Shown here piece by piece: positions 22,949 to 34,022 of a DNA stretch of 64,000 bases. The notes below the pieces were generated by a model. The model did not search any database. It was not told the DNA's origin and saw only the letters and a program-made list of their open reading frames with translations. Source of the DNA: Tetrapyrgos nigripes (Eukaryota > Basidiomycota > Agaricomycetes > Agaricales > Campanellaceae); contig JAACJM010000068.1 in assembly GCA_013368315.1 (NCBI GenBank), forward strand, positions 248,001-312,000, in the 5' to 3' direction. Position 1 is the stretch's first letter, and each line of letters begins with the position of its first letter. Both the position numbers and the translations under genes were made by a program.

Positions 22949-24939
22949 TCAACATGCAGTCCTACTAAACAAATACGAACTCAAGCTCAACGAAGCCAAG
23001 CGCAAACTCCAACTGCTTCCACTTCCTGTCGCAGAAGCAATGCTGGCAAAATCTTCCGTGGCGGAAGTTCTGAAACCTCCCCTGGCGCATACGTTGGCTG
23101 GGAATGTCAAGGACAGAGTACTGTCAGAAGTGCGGGTGTTCATTGCGATGATGACGATGGTGGTCGAGTTTGAGATAGCAAGCATCGAGTTGGTAGTGGA
23201 ATCAGAACCTGTGATCGGCAGGCGTTGGGTTCCGGCTGTGAGGATGAGAGTCAGTGGTGAGGTGATGACTACAGACTGGTCAATAGAGCACATACGTTTC
23301 ACAAAGTTTCCGAAGTGCTTGTAGGTCCAAAACTGTTTCTTGATGTCTGAGATAGAGACAGTCGGTACTACCCAGCTTCTGAGATGATTCTCAAACTCAC
23401 AAAGTCCATGATTCCCGTTGCGTGCAAAATTTGGGTCATAGTATATCACACCATCCTAGTAATCAAATATTATCTTCTTTTCTGAGAAAATAACAAGAGA
23501 GCTTACATTCCAGCCATTTCCGTTCGTCCTAGTCGCGCAGCTAGGATCTGTAGATGGGTCACAACCGATTCCTTGGATGAGCATTAGCTATCAGCAGCTG
23601 GGAAGATGAAAAGAAAGGTAAAGTACCATTAGAGACTAGCGTCCAAAACTGCAGTAGTCATGAGCAAATTGGTTTCTGGAGCAGAGAGTAGACCTACATC
23701 ATAATGGGGTTCACCAGCAACCACGAGTGACTGAAATACTAGACCACTGAAGAGGAGAGCATTCGTGATGGTAGGATCATAGCCTTGGGAATAGCCTTTC
23801 CCAGTTCCGTCTGCTTGACCCAAAGTGCAGCAAATTTCCTGTACAGACACACCAATATAGAATCGCATCTCAGTATACAGTGAGAGAGACTCGCCGACAT
23901 CCATGTCTGTTTCCCGGGGAAACGGGTTTTCACGTTAGAGATGAAAGAAGAATAACTCGAGTCGGAAGGGAAGTCGTAGGTGTGATGTACGAGAGCGGCA
24001 ACCTGAAATAGATTAAATAGAGTATAGAACATTAGGTAAGTTGACACTGTTTGAAGGTCAGAGCTACTCACTTTATCAACAACTTGCGGCAGCCAGGACG
24101 AATACTCAGAGGTTGCAAAAGCAAGTTGTGAGGATTCATCGGCAAGGATTCCGACTGCGCTGGCAAGACCGAGAGCATTGAGGGCATTCCAAAGTCCGTT
24201 GACAACTTCCGCACGTCTGATCGAGTATCAGAATCGAATAATGGTGGCAGAGGACGTAGATGACGCACTGGTTCGGTTGGACTAGCATGCCTTCTTGACC
24301 ACACGGCGTAGGACCGAAGCTGCTGTCCGGCTCATTCATAGGAGAGATCAAATTGATGAGTATGCCCTGGCTCCGGAAATGCTGAGTGACTTCGGCGAGA
24401 AAGGTTCCATAGGCAGACCCAGTTCCTGCAGCGATAAGGGTCATTCAATGAGTACGACACCGTCTTCGAGACACAAAACCAAAATACGCACCGTTCTTGA
24501 ACTGGCTACCACAACTCGTTCCAGCACTAGTTAAAGGTGCCGGTGCGCTATTCGCGAACATAGTGAGGTCATGTACGCCAAATTTAGAGGCTTGGGTAAG
24601 GAAATACACTCCTGCCGCATCTTTCGTGAAATCGTACTGCCCAGGGCTCACATAGAATGTTTGCGGAGCACGAGTTGGATTTGATACACCAACACCTCCA
24701 GAACCAACGTTGTAACGATATGAGGACAGTCCTAAGCCAGACTGGGAAAAGAGGAGAGAAGAAAGGTTCTGTCGAACCGAATCAGGGAATTGGAATAGAT
24801 CGTTGGGCCACCAGGCGCCAGACCCGCCGATTCCCAAGAAGGTTTGAGCAGGAGTTGAAGAGATGGTAGCAGTCTGAGCATGGGGAAGGAGGGCAGAAAC
24901 AGCAAGCACTGAAAGGAAGGCCCTATAGGTCGGAGACAT
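22949..24939 (-). CDS. GH30 glycoside hydrolase, copy 1 (endo-beta-1,6-galactanase-like), 9 exons, 486 aa
   Basis: Exons: 24492-24939, 24269-24425, 24072-24216, 23895-24002, 23694-23838, 23507-23571, 23401-23455, 23296-23346, 22949-23235 (1461 nt). A signal peptide (MSPTYRAFLSVLAVSALLP) precedes the (beta/alpha)8 domain: GIGGSGAWWPNDLFQFP, YRYNVGSGGVGV, LISPMNEPDSSF (acid/base Glu) and WMSEICC (nucleophile Glu). The C-terminus is the GH30 beta-sandwich and ends in a Ser-rich, mildly hydrophobic tail that might be a GPI signal. GH30_5-type enzymes of this motif set cleave beta-1,6-galactan side chains of arabinogalactan; the subfamily call is from motifs. Exon 4 ends at a GC donor (TCG|gcgagt) instead of GT. 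The exon 5 donor (gtctac) is weak and gives two extra residues relative to copy 2. Paralogue at 30125-32173. Confidence 0.88.
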
Positions 24940-26216
24940 GATCGCCCGTGAAACAGTGTTACGAATTGCAGCTGGCTAATAAGGCAGTCGAATAGGAAAT
25001 TCCCTGGGCCGGGGAAACCACGATGATAATGTGTGCATGAAGATATTCAAATTGAGGTCTTGTGTTATCGAAGCACATGGAGGGATACGCTGTGCAAAAG
25101 TGACTGTTCCTGGCCCAAAGAAGTAACTTTTACGCTTCAGAATACGACGGAAGAAATCCGGTAGATTGATGCAAGTAGCTGTTATTATGAGGGGGATGAA
25201 AGAAAGTACAAGTTCACTGTACTTGAAGCAGTTGCATGAGGGATTCTTCTTCAGTATCTAGACCTCCTTGTAGATGGGCCATTACAGGACTGGTTATTGC
25301 AGGTTCTCCTTGAACCAAGCCTGTGTACTCGGAAAAAGTTGATCAAGTTGACATGAGTTCCAAGAACATCTGACGTCCTTGTGACGCCAAAGAAGTTAAT
25401 CTCAGGCTTCAGTGAGAATCTAGAATGGTGCGGAAGGCCAATCTGAAAGGAAGTGAGGGTCAGAGACAAAGGAATGGACAAGGGCATGTTCGTTTAGTAA
25501 ATTGTGAGCGAGAAAACCTTGCTGTAGCAACGCACCAAGCTCAATCATCCTGCAACCAAGTCCAATTATACCTATTTCCTGTCCCACACAATGACTGCCT
25601 CAACGAGGAAGCTGAAGCATAAAATATTCAGGTTAGTCGACGTCATGAGGTTCAATCCAGACGAGGTAGAGAGTAGCCCAAGCCAGATAGTCTTGAAGGT
25701 CATGCAGGTAAGCTCTGGCCTCTAGTGCCATGGATCCGGGAAATTTGCCAGGAAATCTTGAGGCTGTTTGAGGAGCGGCCAGCACCGCTTCTGAGACCGC
25801 ATGTTGAATAAGGACGTGTTATTGACAGAAGGGCTGTAACGATATTTTACTTGCACAATCGTGATCTCTGGAACTTGGAATACTGTGACCTCCATATTTG
25901 ACCTCCACCTGCTTCCGGATTTTTTCCCATCGTCGTCAGACTCGATTTGGTGGAGAAGAGTTGTCACTGGAGGCACATGCCTGCAGGAGATGTGACATGT
26001 CACGTAGCATGTGATGAGTGACTGGCGTGATTTGAAGCACCCGCAGATTTGTAAGCAGACATCGACCACAACCGGTACCGAGCCTCGAGTCTGCCTAGGG
26101 GAGACTAACCACAACCCCCAGGGCCCAAAAACTAAGCCTTCCTATCCCATGTATGCTCCAAATTCTCTTGAAATATTGTTACCACTCACCAGAGAACATT
26201 TGACACGCAGGAGAAA
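24940..26216. other. Intergenic 1.3 kb, no gene seen
   Basis: Upstream region of GH30 copy 1 and of a dead F-box copy. A 130-codon minus-strand ORF at 25722-26114 shows no recognisable motif. Confidence 0.4.
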
Positions 26217-27686
26217 ATGCCAACTGCGATGAAGAAATCGCGGAAGGGCCATACAGTCTCGAGAAGAAATGACTCACTGCCCAAAGTTTCAGCCATAGTA
26301 AATCTGCCGCAGGAACTGCTTACTCTTATCATGGAACAGCTCAGATTTCTGCTCCCAGTACTGAAGGACTGCGCCTTGGTCTGCCGAGCTTGGTGCTTCC
26401 CAGCTCAACGATATCTCTTCGCCTCCGTAACGTTGCACGACCATGTTTCATGCAATAATATGAACAAATTATTCAGGGGCTCGTCCCATCTCGCTCCATA
26501 TGTCACCCAAGTTGCGATCAAGCCGGGATTTTTCACTCATCCCAATTTTCTTCGCCTTCGAGGTGCAGCCGGTTTCATTGAGAGATGTCCTAACATCCGA
26601 GCGCTCGAGATCGATGTCCATTTCGGTCAGTGGACCGCTCCTTCGCAAGACTTCGTCATATCCAAGCTCAAATCCGTGGAAAACCTCATGGTCAGAGGAA
26701 TGATTTCAGGGCAGGACTTGGAGGACATTCTGCATGGTTTACCTGCGCTTCGCTCTCTTGAGATACATCCGAGGGAGATACGCTCTTCATCCCATACCAC
26801 TTCAGTGACACTGGCAGCTCACAATCCTTCACCAGTGCGACTCTAGTCACTGACAGTGTCTGAGCTTGGGTCTCCGTTTGCTGGGATTAATGTTTTGCGG
26901 ATTTTGTTAAAAGCTCCTACCTTTGACTCCTCGAATCTGATTGTCTTGAAGTTGGGTTGGACTATCGGAGGTGATCCATCGATAATTCAAGTGTTGAAGG
27001 AGTTCACTCGTTTATATGGGAACAAAGTACAGCGTCTCACCTTATTCGGAGTCCTGCCTTACCAGTACCCAAGCTCGCCCGGTATGTGGTCTAAATTATC
27101 TATGCTTTTCGAGCAACACTGATCGAAACGTATTTGAACTTTGAAGATTTGAATGTGACAGATTTTGGCGAGGCCATAACGTCTCTACGGAACGTACAAG
27201 ATCTCACAGTCCTAATGTCACTCAGCATGTTTGTTTACTACCGTGCCGACCCCGTCGCTGCCCTTCTATTTCATGCCCAGTTCGACCTACTGCTGATTTA
27301 CTATCCAGCATGGCTCCACCTTCCACATTGCGCAACGTCACTCTCAGTCTGGTATCCAGAATAGATGATACGGGATCTAATGCGGATTGGGGAGCCATAA
27401 CCTCACTGTTATGCAATGAACAACGGTTTCCAAATCTGTGCACGGTCAATGTTGACGTGAAGCTTTTGCACAACGGCAGGAATTTATTGGAGAAGCCGGA
27501 TTTCTACATTGCAACCACGACTGCTCGAATCCAATCGTGTATGCTCAACTTGACCTCCTCTGGCAAGCTCAGACTGCAGATTACTGTGAACAGGCATAGT
27601 GAAGGATTCCATGTGAGCTTTTTGTTTACTTGAAGAATGCATAGGCAGGCTGATGAGACTTTCAGGATCCCGTCGGTCGCTGGTGA
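26217..27686 (+). pseudogene. F-box family copy A1, dead
   Basis: The start (MPTAMKKSRKGHTVSRRND) and F-box (LPQELLTLIMEQLRFLLP, CALVCRAW, AQRYLFASVTL) are clear, and homology to the intact copy at 53574-55042 runs the full length. Three lesions or changes: an in-frame TAG at 26844-26846 where paralogues have Gln/Arg (CAA or CGA); an extra 35 nt at 27269-27303 inside PVAALL...SMA, which shifts the frame; and a first intron (from 27082) that is longer than the 45-nt intron of its relatives. The last exon (DPVGRW, stop at 27684-27686) is kept. It would have been an SCF adaptor with leucine-rich repeats. Confidence 0.75.
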
Positions 27687-28026
27687 CATTTCGGACTCTC
27701 AAGAAACGATGGAGTCGGCGCTTCATTTTGTGCAGCTCGGCGATTTGGGTCTCTATCAAAGTTGTTGAACGTCTTTTTTATTTGTACTGGTAACATCTGT
27801 ACATAATATACAATCATGCAGTGTAAATGTCCGTACCAAGGAGACAGTTAAGCCTGAGCACAACCATACCTTCTTGATATCGTGGGAATATTACCTTAGT
27901 CCTTGCAAACGAACAATCGACCATCGAAATTAGGCCTTCCTGAATTCTGTCCCAGGTACGCTTCAGATGCTCTACAGTCGATAGCGCTACTCACTTCAGA
28001 TTATATAACGCGTAGTAGGTATTGAA

Positions 28027-29531
28027 TGTCAGCTTCCAAGAAAGCGCGGAGGGGGCAAGACAGTCTCGCGAAGAAATGACGAGTCGTCACCGACTCGGAC
28101 AGTCTCAGCAGTAGCCAACCTGCCGCAGGAACTGCTCACGCTCATCATGCAACAGCTCAGGTCTTTTCCAGCTACACTGAAAGCTTGTTCCTTGGTCTGT
28201 CGTGATTGGTGCTCTCCCGCTCAGCGATATCTTTTCGCCTCCGTCACACTCCGGAACCATGTTTCGTGCAATAACATGAACAGATTGTTGGAGATAAACC
28301 AGAAGCCGTCGCAGCAAGGGCAAGTATTACTTGCCTATCTTCCAACATCTAGACTGGAGCACGTTACCAACAAGGCTCATCCCATCTCATTCCATATATC
28401 AACCGCCGTATCACAATCAAAGGGCAGCATGTCGACTACCTGCACCTCCGAGGTGCTACTGGTCTCATTGAGCACTGTCTCAACATCCGCACCCTGGGAG
28501 TTGATGGTAATTGGGTGTCGCAAGATTTTTTGTTTTCCAACCTTAAACACATGGAGACTCGTCGTGAAAGGGAAATTTCCAATGGAGACCTTGAAGGAAT
28601 TACTACAGGGTTTACCTATGCTTTACTCTTTTGAACTGCATCCCTTCTATGACCCTTTTCATCGCTCAACCCCCGCGGTTTCCAATACAACGCCCCCCAC
28701 TTTCGCATTACAACTTCAAGAGTTGGCATTGTCGAGGATCGAGAGCAATGATGCGCTGTTGGCACTCTTGACCACTGCTGTGGATTCTTCCCATCTTGAA
28801 ATCCTGATTTATCAATGCTCCTCTGGAATCGCCTACGGTGCAAGTCCTGAAGAAGTTCGCTGATATTCATGGAAATCATGTAAAATGTCTCACATTTTTC
28901 GGGGTCTGGACTCCTCAGTCAAAGTCAGGTATGAATCATCACTGTATACTTCACAACCTTGGTACTAATACAGCTGCGGCGGACGTGTCTCAATTTGCGG
29001 AGGCCTTGACGTCTCTCGGAAATATACAAGAACTCCCAATCCTAATGTCCCTCAGCAGCGGAAAGTACTATGCCCTTCTTAATACCAACATCACAGTGCC
29101 AATAGAACTCGTAGCCGTTCTGCTGTCCAGCATGGCCTCGGCTTCCTCAATGCGCAACGTCATCATCAAACTGGCACTCAGGGTAGATCAGATGGGTTCT
29201 AAGGAGCACTGGGAGGCCATAAACTCAGTTTTATGTGCTGACCAACGGTTTCCTAATTTACTCTCAGTGACCCTTGAGGTGATGTTGGTGTATTTCACCC
29301 TGGACTATCTAGTACGCAGGGAGGCATACGAGCAACCAGATTTCTACGTTTCCCAGATGACTTCTTTAATCCATTCGTGCGTGCCGGATTTGCTTGCCTC
29401 TGGCAAGCTCTATGCCCGCGTTACTATAAGCACGATTTGGCGGGATACTCAATGTGGATGTGAGTTTCCTTTTCATCCTTTGGTAGGTGTGCTGTGACCG
29501 ATTCTTCCAGGATCCTGCAGCTCGGTGGTAA
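28027..29531 (+). pseudogene. F-box family copy A2, dead
   Basis: ATG at 28027. A run of G after codon 8 has one extra base compared with the copy at 41665, so the frame ends at once (SLAKK then stop), while the true sequence continues in another frame through LPQELLTLIMQQLRSFPATL and CSLVCRDW. An extra segment of about 80 nt lies at 28290-28371, between NNMNRLL and the SSHLIPY equivalent, and a further frame change follows. The second half (28838 on) is well preserved: VLKKFADIHGNHVKCL, the 45-nt intron, ALTSLGNIQ, and the last exon (DPAARW, TAA at 29529-29531). Confidence 0.75.
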
Positions 29532-29599
29532 AGAAGGATGTTGGTAGCTGAGGACTGAATGTTGAATTTTGACCCGACGTACGCGAACAGCTTTTGGTC

Positions 29600-29870
29600 G
29601 GGTTGGTCTCAATCAATGTTGTACCGATGCTCCAAGATGTCTATGTATTCAATGATTGGGAAACCATAAATCGACGCCACAGTCATGAATGCTCGCATCC
29701 AGTCGTATATATTCGACCTGTTCTCCTCTGGGAAATTCATCAGGATACAAGTTACTGTGCAAGAATATACTTTTCGGCTTCAGGTAGAAGTAAGACATTT
29801 TCTGGTTTGTAGCATCGGCGTGGTGCTGATTGAGTCGCTCGGGATCCCGCAACGCCTACGACGTGTTCGG
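29600..29870 (+). pseudogene. C-terminal relic of the F-box A family
   Basis: Directly behind copy A2 the plus strand reads ARIQSYIFDLFSSGKF and IQVTVQEYTFRLQ, matching ARIQSCMLNLTSSGKL and LQITVNRH of copy A1, followed by ggatcccgcaac, the start of the usual last exon. No F-box half is attached. It is a third, truncated copy of the series. Confidence 0.55.
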
Positions 29871-30124
29871 GATGCGGACGGAGTCACGCCGCCTTCCTGG
29901 CTAGCCGTGCGACTTGTCCAGCAGCAGCTTCTGCCTGCCTCGGCAACAAATTTTCTAAGGTTTCGCGGTGTACTCACAGACGAATGCACTTCTTGATGGT
30001 AGTAAATATATTATGTACGCGATCAGTGGCCACTTCAACAATACAAGATTCTTTTGTCTTTCCGAACTCTCCTCCAACACCGCTGCTGACACACTCATAG
30101 CTGCTCAGCTTTGCACTCCTTGAA

Positions 30125-32173
30125 TCAACAAGCCGACATCCTAAAGATGTACGAAGTCAAGCTCAAGGCAGCCAAGGACAAGCTGTAAGAGCTTCCGCTT
30201 CCAGTAGCAGCTGGGACACCAGCAAAGTCCTCTGTCGCCGAGGTCCTGAATCCTGGCTGTGCACACACGGTTTGGGGGAAATTGAGAGCCAGAGAGCTGT
30301 CGGATTCGCCGGTATTCATTGCAAGGACGACGATGGTAGAAGAATTTGATACGGCGAGCATGTTCGTGTTGGAACCACTACCGGTGATGGGGAGACGTTG
30401 GGTACCGGCTGAGGGCAGAATATTATGAGATTTGTGCCAGTGAAAGAAATACGACACATACGTTTCACGAAATTGCCAAAATGCTTGTAAGTCCAAAATT
30501 GCTTCTTGACGTCTAGACCGATGCAGGAACGTTAGTCTTGCTAGACCGTCATACTTGGTAGCAGACGCACAAAGTTGATGGTTCCCATTCGTCTTGAAGT
30601 TGGGATCGTAGTAAATGATACCATCCTATGTGTTGAAAGATTAAGTGAGCTTGAGGTGCCGCGACTAGTACCGCAGAAACACGCTTACATTCCACCCGTT
30701 GCCATTGGGAGTGGTCGCACAAGCAGGGTCTTGAGAAGGATCACAACCGATCTAGAAGAAATGAACCCCGGTTCCAGACTTGAGGAAATGAAATGGGACG
30801 AACGGTACTGGAGAGGAGAGTCCACCACTACAATGGATGACGAGATTAGTAAAAATCAAAAGGGACAGTGTCAAGGCACGTACATCGTAGTGAGGTTCAC
30901 CAGCGAGATTTAGACTCTGTAAACTACCATGTTAGAGTCGATCGTAATTGCTAGGACAAAAAGGACCGACTTGAAAAACCATATTAGAGAAAAGAAGGGC
31001 ATTCACGATCCTATTACCGCCCGGAGGTCAGTGATTCTGAGAAACAACCACTGCGTTCCCATAACGGTGACGCGGAAAAAGAAACGCACGTAGGATCGTA
31101 GTTCGCACCAAAACTCTTTCCAGATCCGTCTGCATTACCTCCGGTACAACAAACTTCCTGTATAGATTGAGTTTTGAGCGAGCTAATGGAAGCCAGCAAT
31201 GAAAAAACTCACTGTCTGCCAAGTCTGCTTCCCAGGAGCAAGCCCGTGGGCAACAGCAAGGTATGCAAGGTAACCAACATCAGAAGGATAGTCGTAGGTG
31301 TGATGAGCTATAGCAGCGATCTCATTGAGCAAGTTGTTAGAACACAAGGTACAAAAAAGTAAAGAGAAGCTACTCACTTTATCGGTGACCTGTCCAAGCC
31401 AAAATGGATATTCCGGTACGGCTTGAAGTAGCCAGGAGGTTTCATCGGCGATGATTCCGACACTATCAGTCAGACCATGAGCATCCAAAGCATCCCAAAG
31501 ACCATTGACGACTTCAGCACGTTTCCACGGCAAGACCGACATTCCCTCTTGACCACAATCGCTAAAACTATTATCGGGTTCATTCATAGGCGAGATCAAG
31601 TTGATCATTATGCCTTGGTCTCGAAAATGCTGAGTAACGTCAGCGAGAAAAGTGCCAAACGCAGCTCCACTCCCTAAGCAGTATCATAAGAACGAAAAGG
31701 CTCAACATATAATCTGAGCAAAAAGACGCACCATCAACATATGAGCTACCACAACTGGTCCCTCCAGAAGTCAGCGGTGCTGGTGCGCTATTGGCGAACA
31801 TTGTGAGTTGAGATACACCATGCTTGGAGGCCTCAGTGAGGAAATAAACTCCGGCAGCGTCCTTGCTGAAATCGTATTGTCCAGGGCTCACGTAGAAGGT
31901 TTCCGGGGCGCGCGATGGATTATTGACACCCACTCCTCCTCCTCCGACATTGTAGCGGTAAGAAGACAACCCTAAACCGGCTTGAGAGAAGAGAAGGGAT
32001 GAAACGTTCTGTCGAACCTCTTCAGGGAATTGGAAGAGGTCGATGGTCCACCAAGCTCCAGAACCGCCAATTCCGGAGAAGGTTTGGGCAGGAGTACCAG
32101 AGACAGTCGCGGCATTGACGTAGGGAAGGACGGCTGCAACCAAAAGTGCTGGAAGGACAGTTCGGGAGGCCAT
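30125..32173 (-). CDS. GH30 glycoside hydrolase, copy 2 (endo-beta-1,6-galactanase-like), 10 exons, 479 aa
   Basis: Exons: 31732-32173, 31378-31673, 31213-31320, 31090-31157, 30971-31010, 30884-30916, 30689-30751, 30571-30625, 30462-30512, 30125-30408 (1440 nt, in frame). Signal peptide MASRTVLPALLVAAVLP; GGSGAWWTIDLFQFP; LISPMNEPDNSF (acid/base Glu); WQTEVCC (nucleophile Glu). It is a close paralogue of 22949-24939 in the same orientation, 5 kb away with dead F-box copies between. Seven introns are shared. Copy 2 has two introns that copy 1 lacks (after DPT and after MVFQ) and lacks one that copy 1 has (after VQPNQ). All donors are GT. A secreted enzyme, probably acting on arabinogalactan side chains; subfamily from motifs only. 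Confidence 0.88.
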
Positions 32174-32853
32174 GACGAACAGAACTTCTAGAGTTCACTG
32201 GCTCAATGCATTTATACCCAAAGCTTGTAATGATTATATATATTGATGTCTTGGGTACCGTTAATTGCACAAGGTTGCACACGGATCCACATGGAGAGAA
32301 GTGCTGTGACCTACGCAAAGATCCGGAACGTCATCAAAACAGTGTCGAGGCTGGCTTGAAGTTCGTCATCGTACCAATTAGATTGCAACTCATACAAGCG
32401 AGAAAAAAATCAGCATGGAGTTGAGCCTGAGGGTCTCGCCTTGTCCAAGACTTGTCACATACATACCTTGTTACCTTAAGAACCTCTCAAGCGAAACGAC
32501 CGATATTGATTGTGGTACAAAAACATCGATCGCGACGCTGATCCAATATCCCACAATCAAGCAACTTGAAGACCATATGCAAGACGACTGTTTTGACGAG
32601 CTGTCATCTCGCCACTGGTAGAGGTTTGCACGCAAATTAATGATGTTCTTGACTATATTCAATCTAACCTGCTGATCATCTCCCCACAAACTCTTCTCGA
32701 AGCGATAATTCAATATTGAGAGGTTGCCGAGAAGATCAGCCTACGGTAGGAGGAGGGTGAAAGGAAGAATGAGACACGAGCAAACAAACCCGCGTTTGTA
32801 CCACAACCACAACTAATGTGTATAACCTCTGAGTATCTCGTTCTTGTACCCTG
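32174..32853. other. Divergent intergenic region, no gene seen
   Basis: Between the starts of GH30 copy 2 (minus) and the BTB gene (plus). Short ORFs only; likely holds both promoters. Confidence 0.4.
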
Positions 32854-33892
32854 ATGGCCTACTTGCGACAAGCTTCAGCATCTCCAGTCAAACATGAACA
32901 ATATTTCTGGGACACTGTAACCTTTCAGGTAAACATTCCGAAATGACGGCAGCGAGGACTCTAACCGTTACATAGGTCGAGCAAGTATTATTCAAGATAC
33001 CTCGATATCAGCTGGAAACAAGCTCCGAATATTTCCGATCAATGTTCTCTGGTCTATCGGCCGTACAACTGGCGAATATTGACAGAAATCCAGTCAAGCT
33101 TGAAGGGATCACTGTAGTAGAGTTTGAGCCTTTCCTGGAAGTCATTTGTCCAATCTCGTATGTTCCCGAACCGGTATTTTCTCTGCGATGATTACTGAGA
33201 ACCATTTCATCATCCAATTTCACATTCAACAGACCTTGGGAGGAACGTACAAAATCAACAGAAGAATGGATTTCCATCCTCAAACTGTCTACTATGTGGC
33301 GTTTTGTACACGTTCGTCGCCTGGCAATCGACATATTAGTGGGCTATCATCACATAGATGCGTGTCTCAAGGTTTCTCTGGGATGGGAATATTCTGTACC
33401 CCGATGGCTGCGAATGGGTGTATATGAATTAGCCTTCCGAGAAAAGACACTGTCGCAGCGCGAAAGCCAGATCATTGGTTACCCACTTGCGCTACATGTC
33501 TCTAGAGTACGAGAACAGGCGGAGAAAAACAATGGGGTTCTCGAATTTTGTTCCTCAACACCTGCTGCACAAGCTGAAGTGGAGACAGAATTCAAAAGCG
33601 AGTTTTTGCAAGCAGAACAGAATTCCGCAACATTTGATGATCCGCCAACACTGGGAGAGTCTTACAGTCCTCCCTACGCCGTCTGGTACGAACCAGATCC
33701 ATCCAACATTAGTGTACAGTTGCAATTTTATCCCATATCATGCATGCCTGCTTACCGCGGGATGTCTTTTGAGGTGAGTCAGTTGTATCTCCATTTCATC
33801 CTCTCGTCAATAATTGTCCTATCTGAATCCAGGAACTGCGATGTCAAGAGTATCAGCGTCGGCGCGTTCTCCAGAGATATTTGAAAACATGA
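32854..33892 (+). CDS. BTB/POZ-domain protein, 4 exons, 285 aa
   Basis: Exons: 32854-32928, 32976-33157, 33233-33773, 33833-33892 (858 nt, in frame). The N-terminal BTB fold shows YFWDTVTFQVEQVLFKIPRY, TSSEYFRSMFSGL, LEGITVVEFEPFLEVI and STMWRFVHVRRLAIDIL, the usual spacing of basidiomycete BTB proteins. The C-terminal part is charged and ends in ELRCQEYQRRRVLQRYLK. BTB proteins dimerise and often bridge to Cul3 or to transcriptional partners; no second domain is recognisable here. The gene is convergent with PRP6 (130 nt between stops). Confidence 0.8.
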
Positions 33893-34022
33893 TTATCCAC
33901 ATCCTCCGCCTCCACACCCAACAATACTACCTGCCCGTATGTACTTCACTAATCAGTGCTAAAAAGATACAACGATACAATCATGCCAATAAACTATAAA
34001 TGACTACAAAAATACAGAGCAG

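Noticed and set aside
25722..26114. 130-codon minus-strand ORF upstream of F-box copy A1
   Set aside because: No similarity to the F-box family or any motif; codon pattern looks random.
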